A DNA stretch of 64,000 nt from Apricaphanius iberus. Lineage: Eukaryota; Chordata; Actinopteri; Cyprinodontiformes; Aphaniidae. Position numbers and translations under genes: made by a program. Positions 26,601-39,000 of the stretch are shown here, one piece after another. How positions within the stretch are numbered: the stretch's first letter is position 1; the number at the start of each line of letters is the position of its first letter. Under the pieces are notes generated by a model. It was given only the letters and a program-made list of their open reading frames with translations, did not search any database and had not been told where the DNA came from. Where the stretch lies: assembly GCA_028564705.1 (NCBI GenBank), contig JAPXFQ010002676.1, positions 1,426,001-1,490,000 on the forward strand, written 5' to 3'.

Positions 26601-29600
26601 ATGTGCTGCCACATGATAAAATCCAACCGATTTTATTGAGCTTTTATTCTATTGACCCACTCAAAGTCGTGAAGCAATGTAATTTTTAGCTATATTTACA
26701 AATAAAAATCTGCATTTCAGTAAGGTCCCTTCTAGGTTGAAACGTGCCGAATGTGAGAAATGGTAAGTACAGAACAAGATGTCATGGTTGGCAAATACAG
26801 CATGCAGCAAATAATGTTCTGAAATCACAGAGACTGTGATCAAACTCACTTGTCATCTTTGCGCATGCCGTTCTGGCTGTTGAAGTTGAACGGATCGACA
26901 GCAACGGAAGTGCCAAACAAGTCATCAAACTTGATTTCTGAGGGAGCCTGGAGAGAAAGAAAATAAAAGAAAAGAACAGGTTATGAATTTAGGAGAGGAA
27001 TAACCTTTAATTTCTTCACGTGTCTGAGAAAATATAACGAGAAAATATTTATTTTATTAGTTCTAACGAAGATATTTGGTTTCAGGGCTTGTTTTAAAAG
27101 GTTGAAATTGTTTTCCAGGAGATTAATTGAAGCCACCAGACAACATAAAGGAAAACCTGGATTGTGGAAGATTTTACCGGCAAGGGGGGGACGTCCGTGT
27201 CCACCAGGTCGTCCGTCTCCACCACATGTTCTGACTCTGGAGAGGACGACTCGGCGGGGATCACGACCACGGGGCTGATGTGCTCCGACAGCGCCGACGC
27301 ACGCAGGAAGTTAGGAGGGTTCTGCATCGAGTGTGGACAATAATTCTACATTTAAACTGAAGAAGTTAAATGCTTTTACATGCTCAGACTGTCCCGACAA
27401 GGTTAAAGACAACATGTGGACATGTTGTTATTGCTTATTTAGTTGAGCAATAGCGACATGTACACATGCTGCGGTTGGAAAATCAATTGCGCAACACAAA
27501 ATTAGACATAAGACGCGGTCGGAGTCATCCGCACCTCAGGCAGCTGTGGGATCTGAATCAGCCTTTTGAAATACTGCAGGTTACTGGAGCGATAGAAGAG
27601 ACTCTTTAGCCTGAAACGAGAGAAGATGAGTTAGCACAGGGTGATGCTTTGAGAAAGCGTTTCTGAGCGACTGTGAGGGAACGCCTTACTTCTTAAACTG
27701 CTCCTGGAAGCGATCTCTGTGGCCTTGGAGAGTGTCGGCTGGAAGGCCTGCAAACACGCATGAAACACACACACATTTCTGTGCTCAGTGGAGAAAAACA
27801 CACAGCTCACAAAATCATCATTTAGACTAACAAACATGTTAGACAGCAGCTGAGAAAAAAACAAACAAACAAAAAAATAAACTTTAAAAGCTGGAAAGTT
27901 AAAAGCTCCACAATCAGAATATATAAAGATGCTGCTTGATGTTGGGCTCTGTGCTTTGATGCATCAGGGTGACTTTGAGAGGATTTAACAGCGATGATTG
28001 TCAAAAAAAATGTCTCTAGAGTTTCTCAGATTTCAAGCATTTCCAGACATCCAGATTAAAGGCCGACCGATATATTACATTTTTTTCTATATAGGCTATC
28101 GACCAAAATAAAATAAAAAAAGCAGATATTTCACACAAAAAAAGATTAGGCACCTGTGTGGCCAGCTGTAGTCACTAGTTGACGTAAGGAAGGACCCCCA
28201 CAGTGAGCCAACCTACTCATATTTTACTCTTATGCTTATGTTTGGTGTTTAATCTTTGACTGCACAATTTTTTATATATTTTAGATTTTATTATTTACTA
28301 TTATGTGGAAGTGTGCTTTACTTTGTGGTGATTTTTCTTTGGTACTTGAAGTCAAGCTTTTACCTCAGCCTGCTATTTACACCATTATTCTGGTTACTAT
28401 TTGAATTTATTTTATTGTGTATACTTAAAAGAAACCTGAATCTGTTTTATTTTCTGTTGTTCTGAAACCATTTGCACTCAGGTTACTGTTTTGAATTTGT
28501 TTTTATGTCGTCTTACATTTGATATTCAATAAATATTTAAAGACTTTTTATTTACCTTTTAAATTATATCACACACAGTAAGTGTTCAGTTGTCTTGCAC
28601 CATCAAATGTGCTGCTAAAAAGCATATATATCAGCCATGGATATCGGCATTAATAATCGGCTTCAGATATCGGCCATCAGCAACCACTTTTCTTTTTTTT
28701 AAATCGGTAGCAGAATCGCCTTTAAAAAAACCCACATCAGTCGGTCCTAATCTAGTCCAAACAGCAGCACTCTGAGAGCAAAGGCTAATAAACATACGAT
28801 CCTGGGTGATAAAACCGATTTGTATTCGAATACAATTGAAGGAAAATCTATGAGCAGCTGTAGAGACTCAGTAGCACACAAGTATTTTCAAAAAGCCCAA
28901 CTCTGGTGGATTCTTCTGCTCTGTGGAGGAAATAAAATCCGTTTCAGCTCAATAATTTAAATGTCGGGCTGCAACCCAAGATATTTAATGATTGTTTTTA
29001 GGAAAACCAAGGTTTAATTTGAGTAACTAAGGATTTGTAATCAGTGCATAATTCTCAGCACACATTTTGACCAATATTCTAACATATTTTCATGTCATGT
29101 CAAAATAGTTTTACTTTACTATATTTTCTTACTGTACTTGAAGATTCTTCTAGAGTGGTCAGACTTAACATGTGGACCCATCAACGTAGGAAGGGATGGT
29201 TGGATGGGTGTGGGGATAGATTTATACTGTACAACTGTTTAAGAGAGTTGATATTTAAGACAGAGCTATTTTTTGTTTTCTAGGGTTGTCCTCTCCTATA
29301 CTACACGCCACTGCACTTTCTGACTAAGATACATTTCTAAAACTAGTGTCGAGTCAGGACAGATTTCCAAATGTAAAATATGTTGCACTTGTTATTTTGT
29401 TCATCTAACAAATTTGGCTTTCTTCTTACCATTTACAATGATGCTCCAGGTCAGGGAGCGACAGTATTGGGCGCTGCAGCTTACCATCTGCCGGTGTCCA
29501 TATGTTTTTACAAGTTTTGAAGTATTAAAGGAAGGCAAGTTTATAAAGGAATATAGAAGGTTTCTCTTTTTAAGGCTCTATGAAAGAGGAGAAATGCTTT

Positions 29601-32600
29601 GAAGAAGGAAAAGCAGTAGAAGGATGAGTACAACCCCAAGAACATCATCCCAGATGCGAAACATGGAGGTGGAAACATCATTCTTTGGGGATGCTATTTG
29701 GCAAAGGGGACAGGACAACTGCGCTGTATTGAGGGGAGGATGGATAGGGCCATGTATCATGAGATCTTGGCCAACAATCTCCTTCCCTCAGTAAGAGCAA
29801 AGAAGATGGGTCGTGGCTGGGTCTTCCAGCATGACAAAGACCCATCCCTTACAGTTGAAGAGTACCTTTGATAGAAATTACAGACATCTACATGCTTTGT
29901 AAGTGGGAAAACTTCAAAAATCACCAGTGTATCAAATAATTGTTCTCCCCAATGTATGGTTTGTATGATCATTCTATATAGGAAACAAAACTGTTCAAAT
30001 AAATAATTAAACGCGCCAAATAATGACATTTAATTAATTGATGAGGGTATAACAGCATATGAATATAAAGCTTTCTTTTATCCCGTCTGTAATCCTGCCC
30101 GAACAAAATCATCAATCAACAACTTGGTTGATCAAAGCTTTTTAAATCAATCAATCAAACTTTATTTATGAAGCCCTTTCCATACAAAGATTGTAACTCA
30201 AAGTGCTTTACAGATTAAAAATGACCTCATTCAAACTAAACCCACCCCATGATTTAAAAGCATGATCACATTTAGATTTTTATACCCCTCTCTCCCCGAA
30301 ACCTACGTCCCATGTCTTTCTAAGACAGAACTCTCTTTCCAGACAAAAAAAAGAAAAACAGAAAACTGATCCCAATCATCCCAGTTTAAAGCGGTCACTA
30401 AAAAGATTCTCCATATACTTCTATTCCAATGGTTGTTTTTTTTTAATATGCCTGTGCAGCTCGACCAGCAGAGGTGAGTGACTCACAGGAGTGCAGCTTG
30501 AACAGCAGCTTGACGGTGTAGTCGTACAGGTGGCTGCAGTCCAGGATGACTTGGATGAGGGGAGCCAAGCGGCACTGACCGGCCGCCGTCACAGACACGG
30601 ACCGAGACATGTCCAGAGAGTTAAAAACTGCAGGAGAAAAGACACACAATAAGCACGCTCCTAAAGAAATCCGTATTAAAACATTCCTCAGTCAGTTCAT
30701 TCTTTGTCTGAACTGCACTAAAGTGTTTGAAATCCATGTTGTTCACGGATCAGTGTCATTAAATGTTCCTTTTTTTTTTTAAATGAGTAAACAGGAAGAT
30801 AGCTTTAAATGGAGCTGAGAGGGAGCAGCAACCTGAACAGTGTAAGGATTGTCCGACTCCATCTCGGCCTCCATCATTACAGCCTCCTTTCATCCCTGAA
30901 ACCAGGGCCCTGAGAGCCTCAGAGCAACACAGGCGTGGTTTCCTGACTGCCGCACAACACACACACACACACTTTTCACATGACGTTACTCTTTAAACCA
31001 AGCAAACAACACCGCAGGGATGAACTAACATGGACTGCACGGTATTAACTATGAATGCGTTTAGTTAACATTGGCTGAAATGCACGGTTTTCAGGTCAAA
31101 TCTCTGATTTACATGATTTCTCTGTGCTTTTTAAAATGGATTCATGGTAGAAATTATTGTTATAGCGTATGGATACCACTTGACTTGTGATCAACTGGAA
31201 TAAAGTCAGGACTATTTCTCCCTGTTACGGATTCTCTTCTGCATATTTATTTAGACGTGGGAAACACTTGAATGAAATTCCACACTTTTCCAGAGTTTGG
31301 AGGAAACGAGTGTGTCAATATTTATATAACCGATCTAATCGTGCAAGACATGAAAAAAGTCGCCAAATCCAGGCCAAACGAAGACTGACCAGTTTTTCTA
31401 GCTAATTGAGTTTTTTCAGAAAGGTGGAGGAACAGGCGGCTACATAATACCATAAGGAAGGGTAATAAGCAGCCTGATAAAGAGAACGCAGAATGTAATT
31501 TCCTCCTCATCTATTATGACTGCAGGCTGAATCTTTCCTGAGCGTGTGGTCACCTCCTTGCGGTCTATTTATAACCTGCTCGGCTGCTTTGACAGAAATT
31601 AACCCTGGGTGACTAAGCCAGACAATAACAGGGCCGTTTCCTTTCACCATTGTGTACAGCACAAAGTTGAGCCAGACTCTGTACTTCCTGTCTGTCAGAG
31701 AGTTCAATTATCTATCTCTACGTGTGTATACTCAAGATAGGCACAGCTGGTTCAATAGAGAGCAGAATAACTCACCACCAAGGAAGAGGTTGAGCTCACA
31801 CTCCAGATAGTCAAACATCTCTACCGTGAGCTGGAAGCTGGGGATGAGAAAGGTTACAGGTTATTCCACCTTCGCTGCTTAAATACAGAGCACTGTTCGC
31901 AGTCTAAAACATGAAAAAGTTGAAGAGGGCCTGTTTGCACGAAGAGCCAAGCCATTCACAACACATTACACCTGACGAGACAGAAAAACGGGCCAAGAGA
32001 GGTAAAAGGTCTGAGTTCTTTGTTTCTGCTATTTCACCTTTATATATAAAATTTGACCTCTAGAACCTCTTACATTTTGCCTCCCTCCACAAAAACATAT
32101 AAATCATACACTTAGAATCTTAAAAATATAGAATAATCTTTCAAACTGGATTTAAAAAAAAGAAAAATCAGTTAAGGATGCCATGTCTCGTCCGCATATT
32201 TGATTTTTTAAGGTTTTTGTGGCACTAGTGGCCTTTGTTAACAGTATGCCGATAGGGAACAGGTAGGAAGAAAAGGAAGTGAGAATGCAAAAACATGCTA
32301 GGGTCAGGAATTGAACCCCGGATGCCTGCGTTGGCCTATATAACCTCTGAATACGGGGCAGCCGCTCTACCTCTAGACATCACTCTGCCCCGAAAAATAG
32401 GAGTTTAATAAAAATGTAAAACAGATATAAAACTGAGGTTTTACTATTATTGCCTAGGAGAAATAATCTGTCCTGAACTGATTTACTTTGCAATAATCTT
32501 GTGTTTTTCCTTGGCTTTTGTAAGCAAAAAACGTAAGATATGCCATTTTTGTTGAAATTACTATAAAGAAGAAAGTAATTTTTAATAAGTGTAGTAACTG

Positions 32601-35600
32601 TGATACATTATTGGTTCTGTCATCAGATTTTGGTCCATAATTTCATCACATGCAACTGAAGTTATTTTCAGTGTGTTCTAAAAATTTCCTCATATGATAT
32701 CTGATCTTTGGAATCGAAAGAAAACAGGTTAAACTTGTCTGAAATTTAACATGCAATTCTTTAGTTTACTGCACAATTAAATCATGGCTGTGATTGGTTA
32801 TCCGTTACAGACTCAGTCATTTGTCACCAGCCAGAAGAAAATTATTTTTCTTCAATGTTAATGTGAATCTATATAAAATAACTAGGGATGTGTACTGGCA
32901 AAAAGATATAGTGCAATACTATGAGTAAGGTATTGTGATTGTAGATATTGTGATTTAAGTGTAGAAAAAATATAAAATATAATTAATTCTAAAGACTCCA
33001 ACCTGTTTTTTACTTATACATCTTAAACAGTTTTATTCCTAGGTGTAGTTGATCCACTGGAATAAAGAGAAAAGTGAAAACAGCCACCAACTACAGTCAT
33101 ACTTTTAATTTTACTATAAGAATTAGTCATAATTAATGGTTCTATTCAAGTTCTAAAAATCCAAACATTGCTTTTGAATATCGATACAGTATAAAAAATA
33201 AAATATCAAAATACATCTGTGAATCAATATTTTCTTACATCTCTAAAAGTAACAATATAATAATACTTTTTTTACTCCTGTGAATAATTTTCCCAAGAGA
33301 AAAAAAGAGAATAAATGTAAAACTATTTTCATTAGTCTCTGAATAAATATTTTTTAAATCATTACAAACTTCTAGGATTGCTAACATATTTTAATACGAG
33401 TCCACAAGCGTATCTTAAAAATCACTGTAATCATTCTTAGTCATATAGAGATTTATTTAAAAGTGTCATTTTTGGCCTCCGGCCTAATGAGGAAAGGTAA
33501 CTTTTTAATCGCATGTTCAAGTCTGACTGACACCGTGTGTTTACGGATCAACTTCTACATTTGTGAATGTTAATATTTTTGTTTTTTTTCATACCACATT
33601 CAATATATATGTACTGATGTATGAACTGTGCTGCTTTTTACCCACAAAATATAAAAAAGTCAGAGGTAAAGCAGGTCGAACACGGTGTAGAAGTGGAGCA
33701 TGGCCACAAGAACAGGAACATCATGATCAAACTTTAATAGAGAAGAAACTCCCTTTATTACAACTGCTGAGCAGTGCTTTTTCTATCAAAGGGCTCCCCA
33801 GGGAATACTCGGAAATTACATTTTTAAGAAAATAATCTAAATATTGTTTATTGTCATTGTCCCTGACAGTGGGAACTCCAGGTGTACCAGTGGCAAGATA
33901 AGAGGAAAACAGAAATCTTATATTTACTGGAACTAAATTGCACTATTTAATCCAGCATTTCAGTTATATATATTAGAGGGATTATTTTATTTTACTTTTC
34001 TAGCACTGATCATTATAATTAGCTTTAGTTAACTAAATCAGCAGTTCCCAAAGTTGGGGTCACAAAGAGGCGAGTGTGGGGTTCTGAGATTCTCTTCAGG
34101 AAAATATCAATACCAGAAATGGCAAATAGCAGTCATCTCCATCTTATGAATCAAATAAAAGATGGAAATAGGACTTAAAATAATAAATGCAGCATACAGT
34201 ATTTGCTTTTGATGTTGGTTAGGTTGCCATTGTAGACCATATTTTAAGTGACTCAGAAAAAAATGCTTGTACGTTCAATCACGTACAAGTGATTCAACTC
34301 ATAACAGGGTGAAACGGGTCTTCCGCATTCGCTTTGAGGCCCTCTATTGGCCGTAATCGCACTATGTAAGTTTGGGTCGTTGGGTAGCGGTTTTGTAGTT
34401 CAAATGCGGTTTTGTACTACAAATGCGTCTTACGGCTTCACAAAATACGGTCGGTGGAGCATCCCGCAAGGCTCTCTGGGTGGATCATACTCGGCAGGTA
34501 GATATAAATGGAAGATACCTAGCAGCAGGTAGCTTGAACAATTCTCATCATAACTGAGCCTGCAAAGAAAAGGAAGAGTATGTCGGTGGAAGCAAAGAAA
34601 AGAAAACAGGAGCATGATAGAGAAAGAGCTCGAACTAGAGTGAACACTGGACCGGCTTTCACTCGCTGGCAAGATTTGAGGGAGGATACAAGATGCGATA
34701 CTGATGGCTGCTTGGCTTTGTTGCTGCTGGACTTGTAAGTAATAATCTTTTTTTCTCCCCAAAAATGTGCATAGATCTATGTACGATACATTGAGGAAGG
34801 GGAGAAATAAATTATAAAGTTATTACGGTAACTACATGAGGGTCAAATACTTGTAGGCATGAATCGTAATTTAGAGCTTTAGTCACACACAAAAAAAGTA
34901 ACATGGAACATAACGGTGTAGATTTACCCAACTATTCCAATAATATTGTAACAATGCAGCCACTAAAACGGTCTCTGAACATTTTTTACAATAACATTCT
35001 CACGATTTTCACAGACAATGCAAATGGATATTACATACTAAACTGTTAGGCAATACGTTTTTTTTCTATTATTCATCCTTGTGTAAACCTATCTGGCTAA
35101 TTCTAGACCGTTTCAAAAGTATGTCAGTTTCACACAAAAATAAATGGCAAACAATGTCATTACTATGTTTTATTTCGTTTTCATACTTTCATAAAGTCAT
35201 GCAACATTTTCTTCCTTGTCACTGGGCATCGTTATTTAAAAAGCCGGTCCAGGATAGCCTCCAAACAAATAACGTCCGTGTGACGCGACGGTAGGCTTAA
35301 TTATTTACGACAGCGGTAATGGACAATTCCGCTTCCGACCTGTAGGGGGACCGGACAGCAAAAAGTCTTTGGTGTTGCTTTAAATTATTTTTTTGTGAGG
35401 CAGATTCTGGAAAGTTCGGGAACCACTGAACTAAATCGTTATTTACCATCAGGTTTTGGATGAGGCCTCTCATATCTCACTCATCCTGAGGCCTCGGCAA
35501 ACTCACCAGGAAAAAACAATCCTGGAGCTCAACCAGAGACACCTACTCAACAAATCACCTGAAGCACCCGCGGCAGCACGCCACACTCACAAATTGTTGA

Positions 35601-36009
35601 CGTCGTTCTCTCCCGCCTCGTCGAGCTGCCTGTTCGTCATCTGCAGGTTGCCGGGGAAACGGGGGTTCTGGAACAGACAGAGGACGGAACCGAACTCTGA
35701 ACTAAACCATCAAGTTCACACATCCATTGGACACAGCAGCATGTTAGGGGAGACGACAACTTTGTCCATAAATATCTGTTAAAAGATTAAAAGACGACCA
35801 TCTAAACAGCTTTGTAGAAGTGTAGAAGACGTGCTTCTGTATGATTTCACTTCTGTCTACATGGAAAATGCAAAAAAACCCAAAATAAAAATACATTGAA
35901 TAATAGAATATTGTAAAACACCAGAAAAATAGCAAAGATATCAAATAAGTCTAGCGACAAGCCAGAGTAGGACAGTGTTCACCAAGAAATCAACTGATGA
36001 TTCAAACAG

Positions 36010-36041
<32 letters not shown>

Positions 36042-39000
36042 CCCCCCCCCCAGAGATTTGGAATATTCCGGTTTTAGAAAATAAAAGGTCCCATTGGTGT
36101 TACCCGGGCTTTCCACCGGACGCGTCAGCAGCACGTTTAGCTCTGCTGCTCGGCCCATTCAACGGGGACGTATGAGGCGCGTAGCGGCAGGGAAGCAGCT
36201 GTCACCGAGAGAACATGAAACAGTATTTATTTTGGTAAGTTCATCAGAGTTCATTAAAACTTCAAGGCCCATTTATTTTAGCTTGCATAATGGAAAAGTT
36301 TGCATATGGACTGGGGATGGGAATTCACATTAATAAGTAAGATAAGATCACCATCTTGCCCCATAACAGCAGATACGTCACTCCATGCTTTCTCCTTCTT
36401 GACGTTGTCTTTATAAAACGTCTGACTGGGGTCATACAGGACTGAGTGCTTCTCCACTTCAATGATCAACCGTTCGTAGTCAGTGTTAGAACACAAATGA
36501 GACCTTCCGGCAACGTACCGACATCTCACTGGGCCGCAAAGGTAGTGTACTTTTTTTACGTAAAGCAACAGGAAAGCAGTACGTTTCTTTTATTTTGAAA
36601 ATTTACGGATGCCGAACTGTCTGATTTCCTGTCTTCCCCTTTCCAAAATGTTGAAATTTACACGTTTCAGATGCGTGCCGCTTAGAAAATAGGATCGGCG
36701 CGTGTATTTAAAAAAGTGCTGCGACATGACGCTCCTGAGAAGGGGGAAACTTGTGGTGCTTTCGCATCCGGTGGAAAGGATTATATTGCCTACAGTGGTG
36801 GCTGATAGCTGTGTATGACGTGCTGCTGCTGTAACGTGCTGCTGCTGCGTCCGGTGGAAAGGAGGGGTTTAGTTCTGCAGCTGATGCATAGTGATTCATT
36901 AATCAGAATGCCTACCAGCTCTGTCAATTATTTAGTCGCAGCAATAACAGAGTCAGGTTACGCATCGGCCCACAAAGATGATTCCGGTCAACGAGTATGT
37001 GTGACATCTACAAAAAAATCTGCCCAAAAAAACGGGAGCAAAAGGTTTTAGATAAAGAGTAACGTTAACTTCCAGGCTTCATCAGGAGAGCCACCAGCAG
37101 CAGCACCGTCTGACGTTGCCTCCGCTCGGCTGTCTAATAAAAGTCCGACAGGTACTTCAAAGGCCCTTAATGAGTGAGCAGGAATTTCCCCCTGCAGAGA
37201 CGAGCGGGGACTAAAAAGGAGGAGTGGTCTGGGACAAAGACAACAAGAGGAGGAAGGGGGGGGAACGATGTCGCTGGGCTTTATGGGCCAGGCTGACTCA
37301 CTTTAATGTGAAACTCCATTTTGGTGATGAGCAGTTTGAGGTAGATGCTGCACAGCTTCCCGTATCCTTCGCTCAGATGACCCTGAGGGGGAGAGGCGAC
37401 ACAGAACAAGGCGTGATCAGAGACAGAAGTGTATTATCAGCTCATTTATGGTTTCTTTCGATATAAACTATTTAAACAATGTGGACACAATTTCTGCAGT
37501 TCACAATCAGTAACAGATCACCATCCTCAACTAATGCTCAACTATCTGAATTTCTTTTCTCCCCCGCCCTTTCTGTCACTGGGAGTGTGTGAGAGTGAAA
37601 CGACTAGAAACATGATGCCGCCCCCTCGGTCACACCAACCACACTTCCTGTATCCTCCTGCCTGGTGACATCAGCACAGACCCAAACGGTTACTGAATAT
37701 CAAGGCCTCCGCCTAGTCGGCTGGTTCTCAGCGCTGCCTGATGAGTGAGGAGGGACAAATTTGTGTTCGAAATGGATTTCACTTCAATCAAGTTTCCGCA
37801 ACAAATTAGTATAATCAGAGACGCCGTGCTCAACGCTCTGAACGGACTCTCAGCCACCAAATCGATGCAAACTTTATTAAAATTAAAGAATGTCATCGAC
37901 ACGAACTAAACTCCTCCGATGATGTTTAACGAGCTCTGACTCTGCAAATATCAACGCATTAAACACATCATGACGGGGCTCTGGTGCTCACAATTAGATT
38001 GTTCTTGTCCACACGTCTCAAACGGCACTGATGGCCGCGGCTTAACAATGACAGTGTATGGAATCTGCTCTCATCAACGTGAGGAATCTTAGCTCTGTGT
38101 TCTGCAATCAAAACCTCTGTTGGGAGTTTCTGAGTGTGGATTTGCATTTATCCCCATGGCTGTATGCAAGGAAAGCTCTGAGTTTTTTGGGGGTTTTTTT
38201 GTCTGTGTCTGCACCAGCTTTACCCCCAAAGAGACTTGACTTTTTTTTTTGCCAGTTCTTCTTTGGGAAAAACGCTAAATGTCAGTAAGAAGGGGGGGGA
38301 AAAGAGCATCTGAACACAAACATTCAACTCTTGGAGAAGATTTTCATTCAGATTTTGGTCTGGACTTTGACTGGGCCATCCTAAAGTATGGATATTTTTT
38401 GAACTGAACCATTCCAGCTCTGTTTGTATGTTCATTTTTCCTGTTTCTATTAAAGAGCTACATCCCGCAGTAGGTTGCTACCACCTCCACATTTCATTGG
38501 GAATGTTGTGTTCCGGGTGGTGTGTTGGCAGTTTTGCCCAACTCTTCATTTAAAATGACGAATTAAACTGCGCTCAGAGGCACAAAACCTCTCCTTAGCC
38601 TAAGTCCTGATCAGTCTGCTGTGTTCCTCAGTTTTCATGACGCTGTTTGTTCACTAATGTTCTCTGACAAACCTCTGAGGCCGTCACAGAACAGCTGGAT
38701 CAACGCTGAATCAAATGACATGCACTGTAGTTAGTAATGACACTGCTTCTAGGGGATGTTGTTTGTACTGGAACTTATTCAGGAATAAAATAGTTAAGGG
38801 GGTTAAATACAAATGAATTCCACACTTTTCAGTTTTTTACTTGAAGAAATTATATATGTATAGTGAATTATTTCCCTTACAGTTGATAATTCTGCAGTAA
38901 TGTGTGTTAGTCCATAACATTAAGATCTGAAGGAATATGTGGAAGGTTGTAACTTTATCAAATGGCTGAACAAAGGCTTGAATTATTATATTATAATGAT

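Noticed and set aside
35975..36175. Proline-run protein on the plus strand.
   Set aside because: The prolines come only from translating the poly-C tract.
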